In this document: in pieces, positions 1 to 8,507 of the stretch | Layout: each line of letters begins with the position of its first letter | Numbering within the stretch: position 1 is the stretch's first letter | Assembly (NCBI RefSeq): GCF_003992595.1 | Contig: NZ_RZNA01000044.1 | Span: 62,001 to 126,000, forward strand | Direction of reading: 5' to 3' | Length of the DNA: 64,000 nt | Origin: Flagellimonas oceanensis | GTDB lineage: Bacteria > Bacteroidota > Bacteroidia > Flavobacteriales > Flavobacteriaceae | The notes under the pieces: model-generated | Seen by the model: the letters and a program-made list of their open reading frames with translations, nothing else | The model's database searches: none | Told to the model about the DNA's origin: nothing | Program-made: the position numbers and the translations under genes

Positions 1-36
1 TAATAAAGTCGTCGAAATACTAACGGATTGAACCTT

Positions 37-1332
37 ATGGAATATATACCCTTACTCGTTTTGATCATCAGTTTTGTGGGCCTTTTGGCCATTGGTACTC
101 CAGTGGCGTGGAGCATAGCCATTTCATCCATGTTGACCCTGCTGGTAAGTATGCCCATGTTGCCCGCATTTGCCACGATATCCCAGCGAATGGCCACGGG
201 CTTGGATAGTTTCGCCCTGTTGGCGATTCCATTTTTCATATTGTCGGGGGAACTGATGAACCATGGGGGGATTGCCCACCGTTTGATAGCTTTTGCCAAG
301 ACCTTGGTGGGAGCATTGCCCGGGGGACTCGCCCTGATCAATATCATATCTGCGATGTTCATGGGGGCCATTGCAGGATCGGCCATGGCCTCGGCCTCTG
401 CCATGGGGAGCATCCTCGGTCCGGAAATGGAAAAGGAAGGCTATGACAAGGGGTTTGCCGTATCGGTCAACATTACTTCGGCCACGACAGGATTGGTGAT
501 TCCACCAAGTAACATTTTGATCGTATATTCCTTGGCAAGTGGAGGGGCATCCATTGCCGCACTTTTCTTGGCAGGGTACATTCCTGGATTGATTACTGGG
601 CTGCTCTTGATGGCGGTAGCCATGTTTTGGGCCAAAAAGAAAGGATATGGCACCGGACAGCGAAGTTCCTTTAAGCAAGTCTTCAAGACTTTTGTTGATG
701 CAGTCCCAAGCCTGTTCCTATTGGTCTTGGTCATTGGGGGCATCGTAGCGGGCATATTTACCGCTACTGAAGCTTCTGCCATCGCCGTGCTCTATAGTTT
801 ATTGTTGGGCTTTGTCTACAAGCAGATAACCATTGAAAAGCTCCCCAAAATATTTTTGAATGCCTCGGCTACCACAGCGGTCGTCATGCTTTTGATAGCG
901 GCCTCCATGAGCATGTCCTGGGCGCTTTCCTTTGAGCATATCCCACAAGATATCAGTTCGGGACTTTTGTCCATTACCGATAACAAAATCGCCCTATTGC
1001 TCATCATAAATTTGATATTGTTGATAGTGGGCATCTTTATGGACATTACCCCGGCCGTTCTCATATTTACCCCGATATTTTTGCCCATCGTGACAAAATT
1101 GGGGATAGACCCGGTGCATTTTGGCATCATCATGATCTTGAACCTTTGCATAGGACTGTGCACACCTCCAGTGGGTTCGGTGCTCTTTGTTGGGGTGGGT
1201 GTGGCAAAAACATCCATTGAAAAAGTGATAAGACCACTGTTACCCTTGTTCGTGGCCATGATATTGGCGCTTTTTCTGATTACCTATATTCCAGAATTGA
1301 CTTTATGGCTACCAAGTATTTTTGGCCTATAA
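37..1332 (+). CDS. TRAP transporter large permease, DctM family
   Basis: This is the 12-helix membrane subunit of a TRAP (tripartite ATP-independent periplasmic) transporter. The family couples sodium or proton gradients to uptake of organic acids such as dicarboxylates, sialic acid or uronates. The 431-residue product is hydrophobic throughout and has the family's typical length and opening (PLLVLIISFVGLLAIGTPVAW). It also carries the glycine/proline-rich segments TSATTGLVIPPSN and CIGLCTPPVGSVLF found in the two repeat halves. The ATG at 37 is preferred over an in-frame TTG at 28. The small permease and the binding protein should lie just left of the window, since a stop codon sits at the window edge. 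The DUF1080 gene follows after 28 bases, so they are probably one operon. That suggests an acidic or oxidised sugar as substrate, which is inference. Confidence 0.93.
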   Translation: MEYIPLLVLIISFVGLLAIGTPVAWSIAISSMLTLLVSMPMLPAFATISQRMATGLDSFALLAIPFFILSGELMNHGGIAHRLIAFAKTLVGALPGGLALINIISAMFMGAIAGSAMASASAMGSILGPEMEKEGYDKGFAVSVNITSATTGLVIPPSNILIVYSLASGGASIAALFLAGYIPGLITGLLLMAVAMFWAKKKGYGTGQRSSFKQVFKTFVDAVPSLFLLVLVIGGIVAGIFTATEASAIAVLYSLLLGFVYKQITIEKLPKIFLNASATTAVVMLLIAASMSMSWALSFEHIPQDISSGLLSITDNKIALLLIINLILLIVGIFMDITPAVLIFTPIFLPIVTKLGIDPVHFGIIMILNLCIGLCTPPVGSVLFVGVGVAKTSIEKVIRPLLPLFVAMILALFLITYIPELTLWLPSIFGL

Positions 1333-1360
1333 ACGAATTGTAAAATATAATTTTTAACTC

Positions 1361-2731
1361 ATGATACATAAAATGAACAAACTGAAACTAGGGGCCTTGG
1401 CATTACTACTGTGTTGGGCATGTGCCGATGCTCCCAAAGACGATGCACCATGGGTCGACTTGACCGATGGAACCCTCAACGGATGGAACCAAAAAGGCGG
1501 AGAAGCCAATTATGAGGCAAAAGGGGATGCCATCGTGGGATCTACGGTCCATGATACACCCAATTCCTTTTTGACCACGGATAAAATGTACGATGATTTC
1601 ATTTTGGAGCTGGATTACAAAGTGGATTCAACCATGAACTCGGGGATCCAGATACGGAGCAATAGCTTTCCGCATTATCAAAATGGAAGGGTGCACGGCT
1701 ATCAGATAGAGATAGATCCATCGGACCGGGCATGGAGCGCTGGAATCTATGATGAAGGTCGAAGGGGGTGGCTCGTTACCTTGGAGGGTAATCCTGAAGC
1801 ACAAAAGGCCTTCAAACAAAATGATTGGAACCACTATCGCATCGAGGCCATCGGGGATACGATTCAAACATGGATCAATGGTGTGCCCGCAGCCCATTTG
1901 ATAGACGACAAGACCGCAAGTGGTTTTATCGCGCTTCAAGTGCACAGCATAGGCAAGGACCAGAAGGCGGGAACAGAAATCGCTTGGAAGAATGTTAGGA
2001 TTTTGACCGACAGTCTTTCAAAATACAATAAAGAAATGCCCCTGGACCCGGTTGAGACCAAGAACCAGCTGACCATTGATGAGGAAAAAAATGGATGGCA
2101 ATTGTTATGGGATGGCGAGACCACCGTAGGGTGGCGCGGTGCCCGTCTGGATGAATTTCCGGATAAAGGCTGGGAGATCAAGGACGGTGTATTGACCGTT
2201 CTTTCTTCTGGGGGCGAGGAGTCTGCGGCTGGCGGAGATATTGTGACCACTGATTTGTATGGTGATTTTGAGCTCAAAGTGGATTTCAAATTGACAGAAG
2301 GAGCCAATAGTGGTATAAAATACTATGTGGACACTGACCTGAACAAGGGACCTGGATCTTCGATAGGTCTCGAATATCAAATTTTGGATGATGAAAGGCA
2401 TCCCGATGCAAAACTAGGGAACCATGAGGGCAGCCGTACGGTAGCTTCCTTATATGACCTTATCCAAGCCGATGTCAACAAGCCTATCAACCCTATTGGG
2501 GAATGGAACACGGCCCGTATCGTTTCAAGGGACAATCATGTAGAGCATTGGCTCAATGGTACTAAGGTTTTGGAGTACAAGAGAAAAAGTGAAGCGTACC
2601 GCAAGCTGGTCTCCGAGAGTAAGTATGTGAAATGGCCCGATTTCGGGGAGGCCGATAGGGGTCATATATTGTTACAGGACCATGGGGACCATGTAAGTTT
2701 TAAGAACATCAAAATAAAACCATTGGATTAA
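1361..2731 (+). CDS. Lipoprotein with two DUF1080 (3-keto-glycoside hydrolase/lyase-like) domains
   Basis: The product is a 456-residue secreted protein with a lipoprotein signal (LALLLCWAC, Cys about residue 21). It has two consecutive DUF1080 (PF06439) jelly-roll domains. One spans about residues 30-215 (DLTDGTLNGWNQKGG to WKNVRIL) and the second about 245-455 (LLWDGETTVGWRG to SFKNIKIKPLD). Characterised members of the family cleave 3-keto-glycosides by hydrolysis or lyase chemistry. Each half shows the usual features: a 'GW' opening, an 'NSGI' motif (TMNSGIQIRS; GANSGIKYYV) and an 'EHWLNG' type strand. Two genes for Gfo/Idh oxidoreductases, which could make the 3-keto substrate, follow within 11 bases. 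The tandem fusion is longer than usual single-domain members. An ATG four codons in (1373) is an equally good start. Confidence 0.88.
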   Translation: MIHKMNKLKLGALALLLCWACADAPKDDAPWVDLTDGTLNGWNQKGGEANYEAKGDAIVGSTVHDTPNSFLTTDKMYDDFILELDYKVDSTMNSGIQIRSNSFPHYQNGRVHGYQIEIDPSDRAWSAGIYDEGRRGWLVTLEGNPEAQKAFKQNDWNHYRIEAIGDTIQTWINGVPAAHLIDDKTASGFIALQVHSIGKDQKAGTEIAWKNVRILTDSLSKYNKEMPLDPVETKNQLTIDEEKNGWQLLWDGETTVGWRGARLDEFPDKGWEIKDGVLTVLSSGGEESAAGGDIVTTDLYGDFELKVDFKLTEGANSGIKYYVDTDLNKGPGSSIGLEYQILDDERHPDAKLGNHEGSRTVASLYDLIQADVNKPINPIGEWNTARIVSRDNHVEHWLNGTKVLEYKRKSEAYRKLVSESKYVKWPDFGEADRGHILLQDHGDHVSFKNIKIKPLD

Positions 2732-2741
2732 ATAAGGATTT

Positions 2742-4082
2742 ATGGGAGCGCGAAGAGACTTTATAAAGAAAACAACGGTCGCAGCCATTGGCATGGGACT
2801 ACCTGGTGGTATCAATGCCATGACGGCCAAGAGTTACAACAATATTTTAGGGGCAAATGACAGGATTCATGTTGCCATTCAGGGTTTGGGAAGGCGCTAT
2901 GGTGCTTATATCCCTTCCATTGCGGCGAAACAGCACAATGTGCGTCTGGACTATCTATGTGATGTTCGGGACAGCCAATTGGAAAGGGCAGCACAAAATG
3001 TGTCTGAACAAATAGCATATAAACCCAAACAGGAAAAGGATATCAGAAAAATCTTGGAGGACAAGGATGTGGATGCGGTCTTTATGGCCACGCCCGACCA
3101 TTGGCATACACCGGGTGCCTGTATGGCCATGGAGGCGGGAAAACACGTCTACCTTGAAAAACCATGCAGCCATAACCCTCATGAAAATGAAATTGTGGTC
3201 GCATTCCAAAAAAAGTATGATAAGGTGGTCCAAATGGGGAATCAGCAACGGTCGTCCCCTCAGAGCATCGAAATCATCAACGATATCCACAACGGCATCA
3301 TCGGCAAGGCCTATAAAGCGATAGCCTTCTATACCAACGGAAGGGGGGAGGTTCCGGTACCTGTGAAGACTGCACCGCCAGAGGGCTTGGACTGGGAACT
3401 GTTCCAAGGCCCTGCTCCAAGAAAAGCCTATGCCCATGATACTTGGGACTATAACTGGCATTGGTACGGTTGGGATTATGGAACTGCTGAAATGGGCAAC
3501 AATGCAACGCATGAATTGGATATAGCCCGATGGGCGCTGGATGTGAAATATCCGGAATATGTGGATGTGATCGCTGGGAAACACCAGTTTGTGGATGACG
3601 GATGGGAAATGTACGACACCATGGAGGCTACCTATGCGTTTGCCGATGACAAGACCATTCAATGGGATGGGAGCAGTAGGAACGGTTACTCCAAATATGG
3701 TCGGGGTAGAGGTACCCTTATTTACGGCTCCGAAGGTTCGGTAATGGTGGATCGTGACGGATATGAACTGTATGACCTTAAGGGGGAACTGATCAAGGAA
3801 AATAAATCCGGAGGCAACGAAGGAGGTACCGCTCTTGGTGGCGGTGGCGATTTGTCAACAAGACATGCAGTGAATTTCTTTGACGCCATTAGGGGGAAGG
3901 AAGCTTTGACATCACATATCGAAGTGGGGGCCATCTCTCAAATGTTGACACACTACGCCAACATAGCCTATCGAATCGATAAAGGCTTCAATGTGGATGC
4001 AAATACGGGTAGCATATTCGATCGGGAAGCCATGGAGCTTTGGAAACGAACGTACGAACCTGGATGGGAACCAAAACTTTAA
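2742..4082 (+). CDS. Gfo/Idh/MocA family oxidoreductase, Tat-exported
   Basis: This is a probable NAD(P)-dependent sugar oxidoreductase with a twin-arginine signal (GARRDFIKKTTVAAIGMGLP, residues 2-21), so it is expected in the periplasm with cofactor bound before export. The Rossmann start (IHVAIQGLGRRYG) is a somewhat degenerate form of GxGxxG. The conserved ATPDHWH and LEKP (Lys in EKP) motifs of the family follow near residues 115-140. The C-terminal half is the alpha/beta substrate domain, rich in Trp and Tyr (DTWDYNWHWYGWDYG). It lies 11 bases after the double DUF1080 gene and 6 bases before a second Gfo/Idh gene. In the oxidative glycan route reported in Bacteroides, paired enzymes like these interconvert sugar hydroxyl and 3-keto forms. 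Its exact substrate cannot be read here. Confidence 0.92.
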   Translation: MGARRDFIKKTTVAAIGMGLPGGINAMTAKSYNNILGANDRIHVAIQGLGRRYGAYIPSIAAKQHNVRLDYLCDVRDSQLERAAQNVSEQIAYKPKQEKDIRKILEDKDVDAVFMATPDHWHTPGACMAMEAGKHVYLEKPCSHNPHENEIVVAFQKKYDKVVQMGNQQRSSPQSIEIINDIHNGIIGKAYKAIAFYTNGRGEVPVPVKTAPPEGLDWELFQGPAPRKAYAHDTWDYNWHWYGWDYGTAEMGNNATHELDIARWALDVKYPEYVDVIAGKHQFVDDGWEMYDTMEATYAFADDKTIQWDGSSRNGYSKYGRGRGTLIYGSEGSVMVDRDGYELYDLKGELIKENKSGGNEGGTALGGGGDLSTRHAVNFFDAIRGKEALTSHIEVGAISQMLTHYANIAYRIDKGFNVDANTGSIFDREAMELWKRTYEPGWEPKL

Positions 4083-4088
4083 GAGCAC

Positions 4089-5261
4089 ATGAAGCGACGC
4101 GACTTTATAGTAAAAGGCGGTCTGGTCGGTTCCGCAGCCCTATATGCCCCAACGGTACTCGGGTACGGCATTCCCAGTGCAAACGAGACCATTAATATCG
4201 GGGTCATAGGAACAGGGGACCGAGGAGGCGGACTCATTCCCTTTATCAACCGGATTCCCAATATGCGGGTAGTGGCCTGTTGTGATATCATCCCATTCAG
4301 GCTCAGTTCGGGACTTTCAAAAGTAAAAGGAAAGGCCAAAGGCTATTCCGATTATAAAAAGATGTTGGAGGACAGGGATGTGGATGCCGTTTTGGTGGCG
4401 ACACCGTTCAGCACACACTCCAAAATCGTCGTTGATGCCCTAAGGGCGGGGAAACATGTGTATGGTGAAAAGACCATGGCAAAGGGATATGAGGGGATAG
4501 AAGAATTGGTGGCGACGGCCGACACATCCGATGGTATATTCCAAGCAGGGCACCAATACCATAGCTCCCGTTTGTACTCCCATGTGGTTGATGAGATCAA
4601 AAACGGTAAAATAGGCAAAATAACGGCTTTTGAATGCCAATGGAACCGAAACGGCAATTGGCGCCGCCCTGTCCCGGACCCAAAATGGGAGCGTATGATC
4701 AACTGGCGCATGTACCGGGAGTTTTCAGGGGGGCTTTTGGCCGAACTTTGTTCACATCAGTTGGATTTTGCCAATTGGGTCATGGGAGCCATGCCCGAAA
4801 AGGTCATGGGCATAGGAGGCATTGATTATTGGAAAGATGGCAGGGAAACTTATGACAACATCCATCTTATATACAGTTATCCTAAAGGGGTAAGGGCATC
4901 ATTTACCTGTCTTACCAGTAATGCCATGGGCGATTACAAGGTCAAGGTAATGGGGGACAAGGGAACCTATATCCTGGATTATGTCAAGGCTTGGTACTAT
5001 CCTGAGGAAAGTTATCAAAAAGAGATTGGAGAGGTGGATGGCGTTTCTGGGGCCACCTTGAACTGGGACGAAGGAAGGGGCATACCCTTGAAGTTTGACC
5101 ATGAGGACCCTAGTAAGCAGGCCTTGATTGACTTCAGGGACAATATCGTAAACAATACATTGCCCGTATCCAACGCTAAAACAGGTGCTATGGCCGCAAC
5201 TTGCGTTCAAATGGGATTGGATGCCATGTATGAGGATAAAATCGTAGGCAATACAAAGTGA
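4089..5261 (+). CDS. Gfo/Idh/MocA family oxidoreductase, Tat-exported (second of tandem pair)
   Basis: This is a 390-residue probable sugar oxidoreductase with a Tat-like signal (MKRRDFIVKGGLVGSAALYA). The dinucleotide-binding loop is canonical (INIGVIGTGDRGGG, about residues 34-47). The family 'EKP' position reads YGEKTMAK, so Pro is replaced by Thr while Lys is kept. It follows its distant paralogue by only 6 bases, so the two are surely co-transcribed. A two-enzyme arrangement with a DUF1080 protein is what the 3-keto-glycoside pathway predicts: one enzyme oxidises the intact glycoside and one re-reduces the released keto sugar. That assignment is inference. No terminator hairpin was seen in the 256 bases after it. 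Confidence 0.92.
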   Translation: MKRRDFIVKGGLVGSAALYAPTVLGYGIPSANETINIGVIGTGDRGGGLIPFINRIPNMRVVACCDIIPFRLSSGLSKVKGKAKGYSDYKKMLEDRDVDAVLVATPFSTHSKIVVDALRAGKHVYGEKTMAKGYEGIEELVATADTSDGIFQAGHQYHSSRLYSHVVDEIKNGKIGKITAFECQWNRNGNWRRPVPDPKWERMINWRMYREFSGGLLAELCSHQLDFANWVMGAMPEKVMGIGGIDYWKDGRETYDNIHLIYSYPKGVRASFTCLTSNAMGDYKVKVMGDKGTYILDYVKAWYYPEESYQKEIGEVDGVSGATLNWDEGRGIPLKFDHEDPSKQALIDFRDNIVNNTLPVSNAKTGAMAATCVQMGLDAMYEDKIVGNTK

Positions 5262-5467
5262 TTTGAATACCATTTTTACCTCGTAAAATGCAAGTAATCA
5301 ATCACTAACCTGATGATTGCTTAAAGATTGAATAAACAAATGAGACTCTAAAAATTATATTAAAATGCATTTTTTCGTTCGTCAGAGAATAATTTCTTGA
5401 GTATAACGGCAACCTCGAACCCTAATAACTTGTGACTGGGCCAAAGTAAACTACATTTTAACCGGGG

Positions 5468-5499
5468 TTTTGTATATTCAATGAATCGAAAGATCTTTG
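5468..5499 (+). promoter_or_regulatory. Candidate Bacteroidota promoter for the Y_Y_Y/LuxR regulator gene
   Basis: A TTTTG at 5468-5472 is followed after 19 bases by GATCTTTG at 5492-5499. This matches the Bacteroidota consensus (TTTG, about 19 bases, TAnnTTTG) with one mismatch in the downstream box. Transcription would start near 5506, about a dozen bases before the ATG at 5518. Confidence 0.4.
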
Positions 5500-5517
5500 T
5501 GACCCAAACAATACGGT

Positions 5518-8274
5518 ATGTTACTTAGGCTATTTTCCTTTGTTTGTTACTTTACCTTTTTATCGGTAATGGGGCAGCAATTGGCACCTCCAATACAAAA
5601 CTATCAATTGCTGGACTATAATGGGGGCAGTAAAAACTGGGATGCTTCCGTTAATGCGAGCGGAGAACTTTTTGTGGCCAATAATAAAGGTTTGCTTCAC
5701 TATAACGGGGAGAAGTGGACCCTGAACAAGTTGCCCAACAATACCATTATCCGTTCTGTGGAGAGTATAGGTAATAGAATTTATACGGGATCTTATGAAG
5801 AATTTGGGTATTGGACCAAAAACGAGTTTGGGGAGTTGGGCTATACCTCTCTAACCCATTTAATCAAAGACCACACCTTTACCAGTGAAGAATTCTGGGA
5901 GATTTTTCCATCAAAAGACGGGAAGGTTTTATTCCGGTCTTTTTCTGCGATATATGCTTATGCCGATGATGAGATCGTTGTAGTGGATCCGCCCGATGTG
6001 GTCTCCGATTTTATAGAGTTCCAAGATCGTTTGATTGTTGCAGGAGGTTCAGTGGGTTTATTTGAAGTAAAAGACCAAGACTTGGTCCGTTTACCGGATC
6101 AAGACCTGCTTTTGGGAAAAACCGTCAATGATATGGCCATTTTTGATGGTGTTCTATTGATAGGCACTAAACTGCATGGTTGTTTTTTGTATGATGGGCA
6201 AACGCTTTCGCCATGGTCTGCACCAGTGAACAACGCATTAAAGGAACATCAATTGAACAAGATAACTGTTTTGGGGCAAGGACTATTGGGATTTGGAACC
6301 ATAAAAAATGGGATGTATCTCTATGACCCGGCTTCAAAAAGCTACCGAATACTGAACAGGGAGTCCGGACTTCAAAATAATACAGTGCTTTCTTCATTAT
6401 TCGTCAACAATCAGTTATGGTTGGGTCTGGACAACGGAATCGCGCGCGTTCGACTTAACAATCCAATATCCTACTATACGGATTATACAGGAACTTTGGG
6501 AATGGTTTATGATATTGCCTGGTTCAATAATACTTTGTTTTTGGGAAGCAATACCGGGGTGTTCTATTTTGAGGGCAATGAACTGAGGTTTGTGGAAGGG
6601 TCGCAAGGTCACGTATGGGATTTGGAAGTCATTGAGGATGATCTCCTTTGTGGCCACAATACGGGCACCTATAAAGTCAACAAGGACAATTTTGAGCTTT
6701 TGAGTCCAGTGGCAGGAGGTTATCAAATCATAAAGATTCCCGACCAAAAATCAACTTATGTCCAAGGAACCTACAATGGACTGGTCAAATTCCAAAAGTT
6801 GGACAATGGTGCATGGGATGTAAAACGAATTGAAGGGTTTGGGGCGCCCGTGAAGCAATTGTGCTTTGAAACTCCTGACATGCTTTGGGTTGCGCATCCA
6901 TACAAAGGGTTTTCCAGAATTCATTTTGAATCAGGAACGTACGATAAACTGGATGAAATCCAATCATTTGAACATGAAGGTGCTCCGAGTGAATACAATG
7001 TACAACTCTACAACATCAAGAATAAAATCGTGTTGAACAGTGAGGGTAATTGGTATAGCTATAATCCTATAGGGGATCGAATCGAAGCCTTTGAAGAGTT
7101 CAAGGACTATCGCAACAAGGAATTGTTGTTCTTTGATGAAAGGTACTTTTGGTTTGTGGATGATGAGGAACAAAAAGCCATTATTCATACCAACTTGAGG
7201 GGGGATAGCCTTATGATAACCGATCTACCAATGCGAGAGCGTTTGGCCCCTGACTCGCAGAATGTGGTCAAGGTTAACGATAGCATATCCTATATCACAT
7301 TAACGGACGGTTTTGCCAAGATCAATGATGCAGGCTTGAAAAGTATTTCCGAAGCGCAAGAGATTCCGATACCCGACTTTGTGGTAGTGCAGAATCAAAA
7401 AGTAAAACGATCGGTAAGGCAGGGTGCCTTGGAAATCCCATTCCGGTATTCCCAGTCCATTACCGTAGAGATAGCTTCCCCAGAGTATATATCGCCCAAT
7501 TACTATTACGAGTTGGAGGGACCCAAAGAATATTCCCAATACTCGGAAAACGGCTTCATCAATTTTCAAAACCTGCCCTATGGATCATACACCCTCAAAG
7601 TTGCCACTGTGGGAATGGGAAACACGGTCTCTGATTTCAATACCCTGAACTTTCAAATAGCACCACCGTGGTATTTTTCTTGGTGGAGTTTGTTTATCTA
7701 TGCGGCCTTGGCCTTGTTGGCCGTTTATTTGGTGCGAAGGTTCAATAGAAAGAAACTGGATAGAAAGCATAGGGAATTGGAAGAACGCATGAGGCACGAG
7801 CAGCAAGAGCGCATGGCAAAACTCGAAAAAGAGGAATTGGCCAAGGAAGTCAGGCTCAAGCAAAATGAACTGGCCAGTACCACCTTGAACATTGCCAGGA
7901 AAAACGAAATGATCCTCGAACTGAAGAACATGTTGGTCATGAACAAGGATAAATTCTCCAATTCCCAGCGCTACCGGTCATTTGTTAAAAAACTCAACAA
8001 TTCCATTGAGGATACGGAAGATTGGAAGCGTTTTGAAGTCAACTTTAAAGAACTGCACGAAGATTTCTTTGAAAGATTGCTCAAATCCTATCCCTCTTTG
8101 ACCCCAAAGGATTTAAAGTTGTGCGCTTATCTAAAGATGAACCTCTCCACCAAGGAAATAGCCCCGCTCATGGGGATAACCATCAGGGGGGTGGAAATAC
8201 ATCGATACCGACTTCGCAAGAAACTGGATATGGACAGTTCCGAAAATCTTTCCAATTTCCTGATTACCTTTTAA
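5518..8274 (+). CDS. Membrane-spanning Y_Y_Y sensor with C-terminal LuxR-type HTH, no kinase
   Basis: This is a 918-residue one-protein sensor and transcription factor. An N-terminal signal (MLLRLFSFVCYFTFLSVMG) leads into a periplasmic region of beta-propeller-like repeats (about 25-630), the type of region that binds oligosaccharides in hybrid two-component systems. A Y_Y_Y domain follows (about 640-710), then one membrane helix (about 722-742, WWSLFIYAALALLAVYLV). Next come a charged coiled coil (about 745-800) and a helix-turn-helix of LuxR/GerE type (about 860-915, LTPKDLKLCAYLKMNLSTKE). No histidine kinase or receiver domain is present, so the signal must pass directly across the membrane to the DNA-binding end. 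It lies directly upstream of the SusC gene at 8508 and probably controls that locus. Confidence 0.88.
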   Translation: MLLRLFSFVCYFTFLSVMGQQLAPPIQNYQLLDYNGGSKNWDASVNASGELFVANNKGLLHYNGEKWTLNKLPNNTIIRSVESIGNRIYTGSYEEFGYWTKNEFGELGYTSLTHLIKDHTFTSEEFWEIFPSKDGKVLFRSFSAIYAYADDEIVVVDPPDVVSDFIEFQDRLIVAGGSVGLFEVKDQDLVRLPDQDLLLGKTVNDMAIFDGVLLIGTKLHGCFLYDGQTLSPWSAPVNNALKEHQLNKITVLGQGLLGFGTIKNGMYLYDPASKSYRILNRESGLQNNTVLSSLFVNNQLWLGLDNGIARVRLNNPISYYTDYTGTLGMVYDIAWFNNTLFLGSNTGVFYFEGNELRFVEGSQGHVWDLEVIEDDLLCGHNTGTYKVNKDNFELLSPVAGGYQIIKIPDQKSTYVQGTYNGLVKFQKLDNGAWDVKRIEGFGAPVKQLCFETPDMLWVAHPYKGFSRIHFESGTYDKLDEIQSFEHEGAPSEYNVQLYNIKNKIVLNSEGNWYSYNPIGDRIEAFEEFKDYRNKELLFFDERYFWFVDDEEQKAIIHTNLRGDSLMITDLPMRERLAPDSQNVVKVNDSISYITLTDGFAKINDAGLKSISEAQEIPIPDFVVVQNQKVKRSVRQGALEIPFRYSQSITVEIASPEYISPNYYYELEGPKEYSQYSENGFINFQNLPYGSYTLKVATVGMGNTVSDFNTLNFQIAPPWYFSWWSLFIYAALALLAVYLVRRFNRKKLDRKHRELEERMRHEQQERMAKLEKEELAKEVRLKQNELASTTLNIARKNEMILELKNMLVMNKDKFSNSQRYRSFVKKLNNSIEDTEDWKRFEVNFKELHEDFFERLLKSYPSLTPKDLKLCAYLKMNLSTKEIAPLMGITIRGVEIHRYRLRKKLDMDSSENLSNFLITF

Positions 8275-8492
8275 GAAGGAGAAAAGGGGGTTAAAGAGTG
8301 TCTAAAGCTTATTTTGACACTACATCAATACTACATCACTATGTTAATTATTTTTACATCAAAACAAGTGTAGACTACTGCAAACGTTGCGAAATAAGGG
8401 CTTTCAGCGATTGCTTTGATGATGTATTTTTTATGTATCCCACCTAGCTCTTAAACCCCTTGGTCTTTATTAATTTAGTAAAAATCTAACTC

Positions 8493-8500
8493 TATTTTTG
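8493..8500 (+). promoter_or_regulatory. Candidate -7 promoter box upstream of the region-B SusC gene
   Basis: TATTTTTG matches TAnnTTTG exactly and ends 7 bases before the SusC ATG at 8508. If used, the transcript would begin almost at the start codon. No good -33 TTTG lies at the right distance, so confidence is low. The real promoter may be further upstream in the AT-rich stretch 8330-8460. Confidence 0.3.
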
Positions 8501-8507
8501 CACAATT

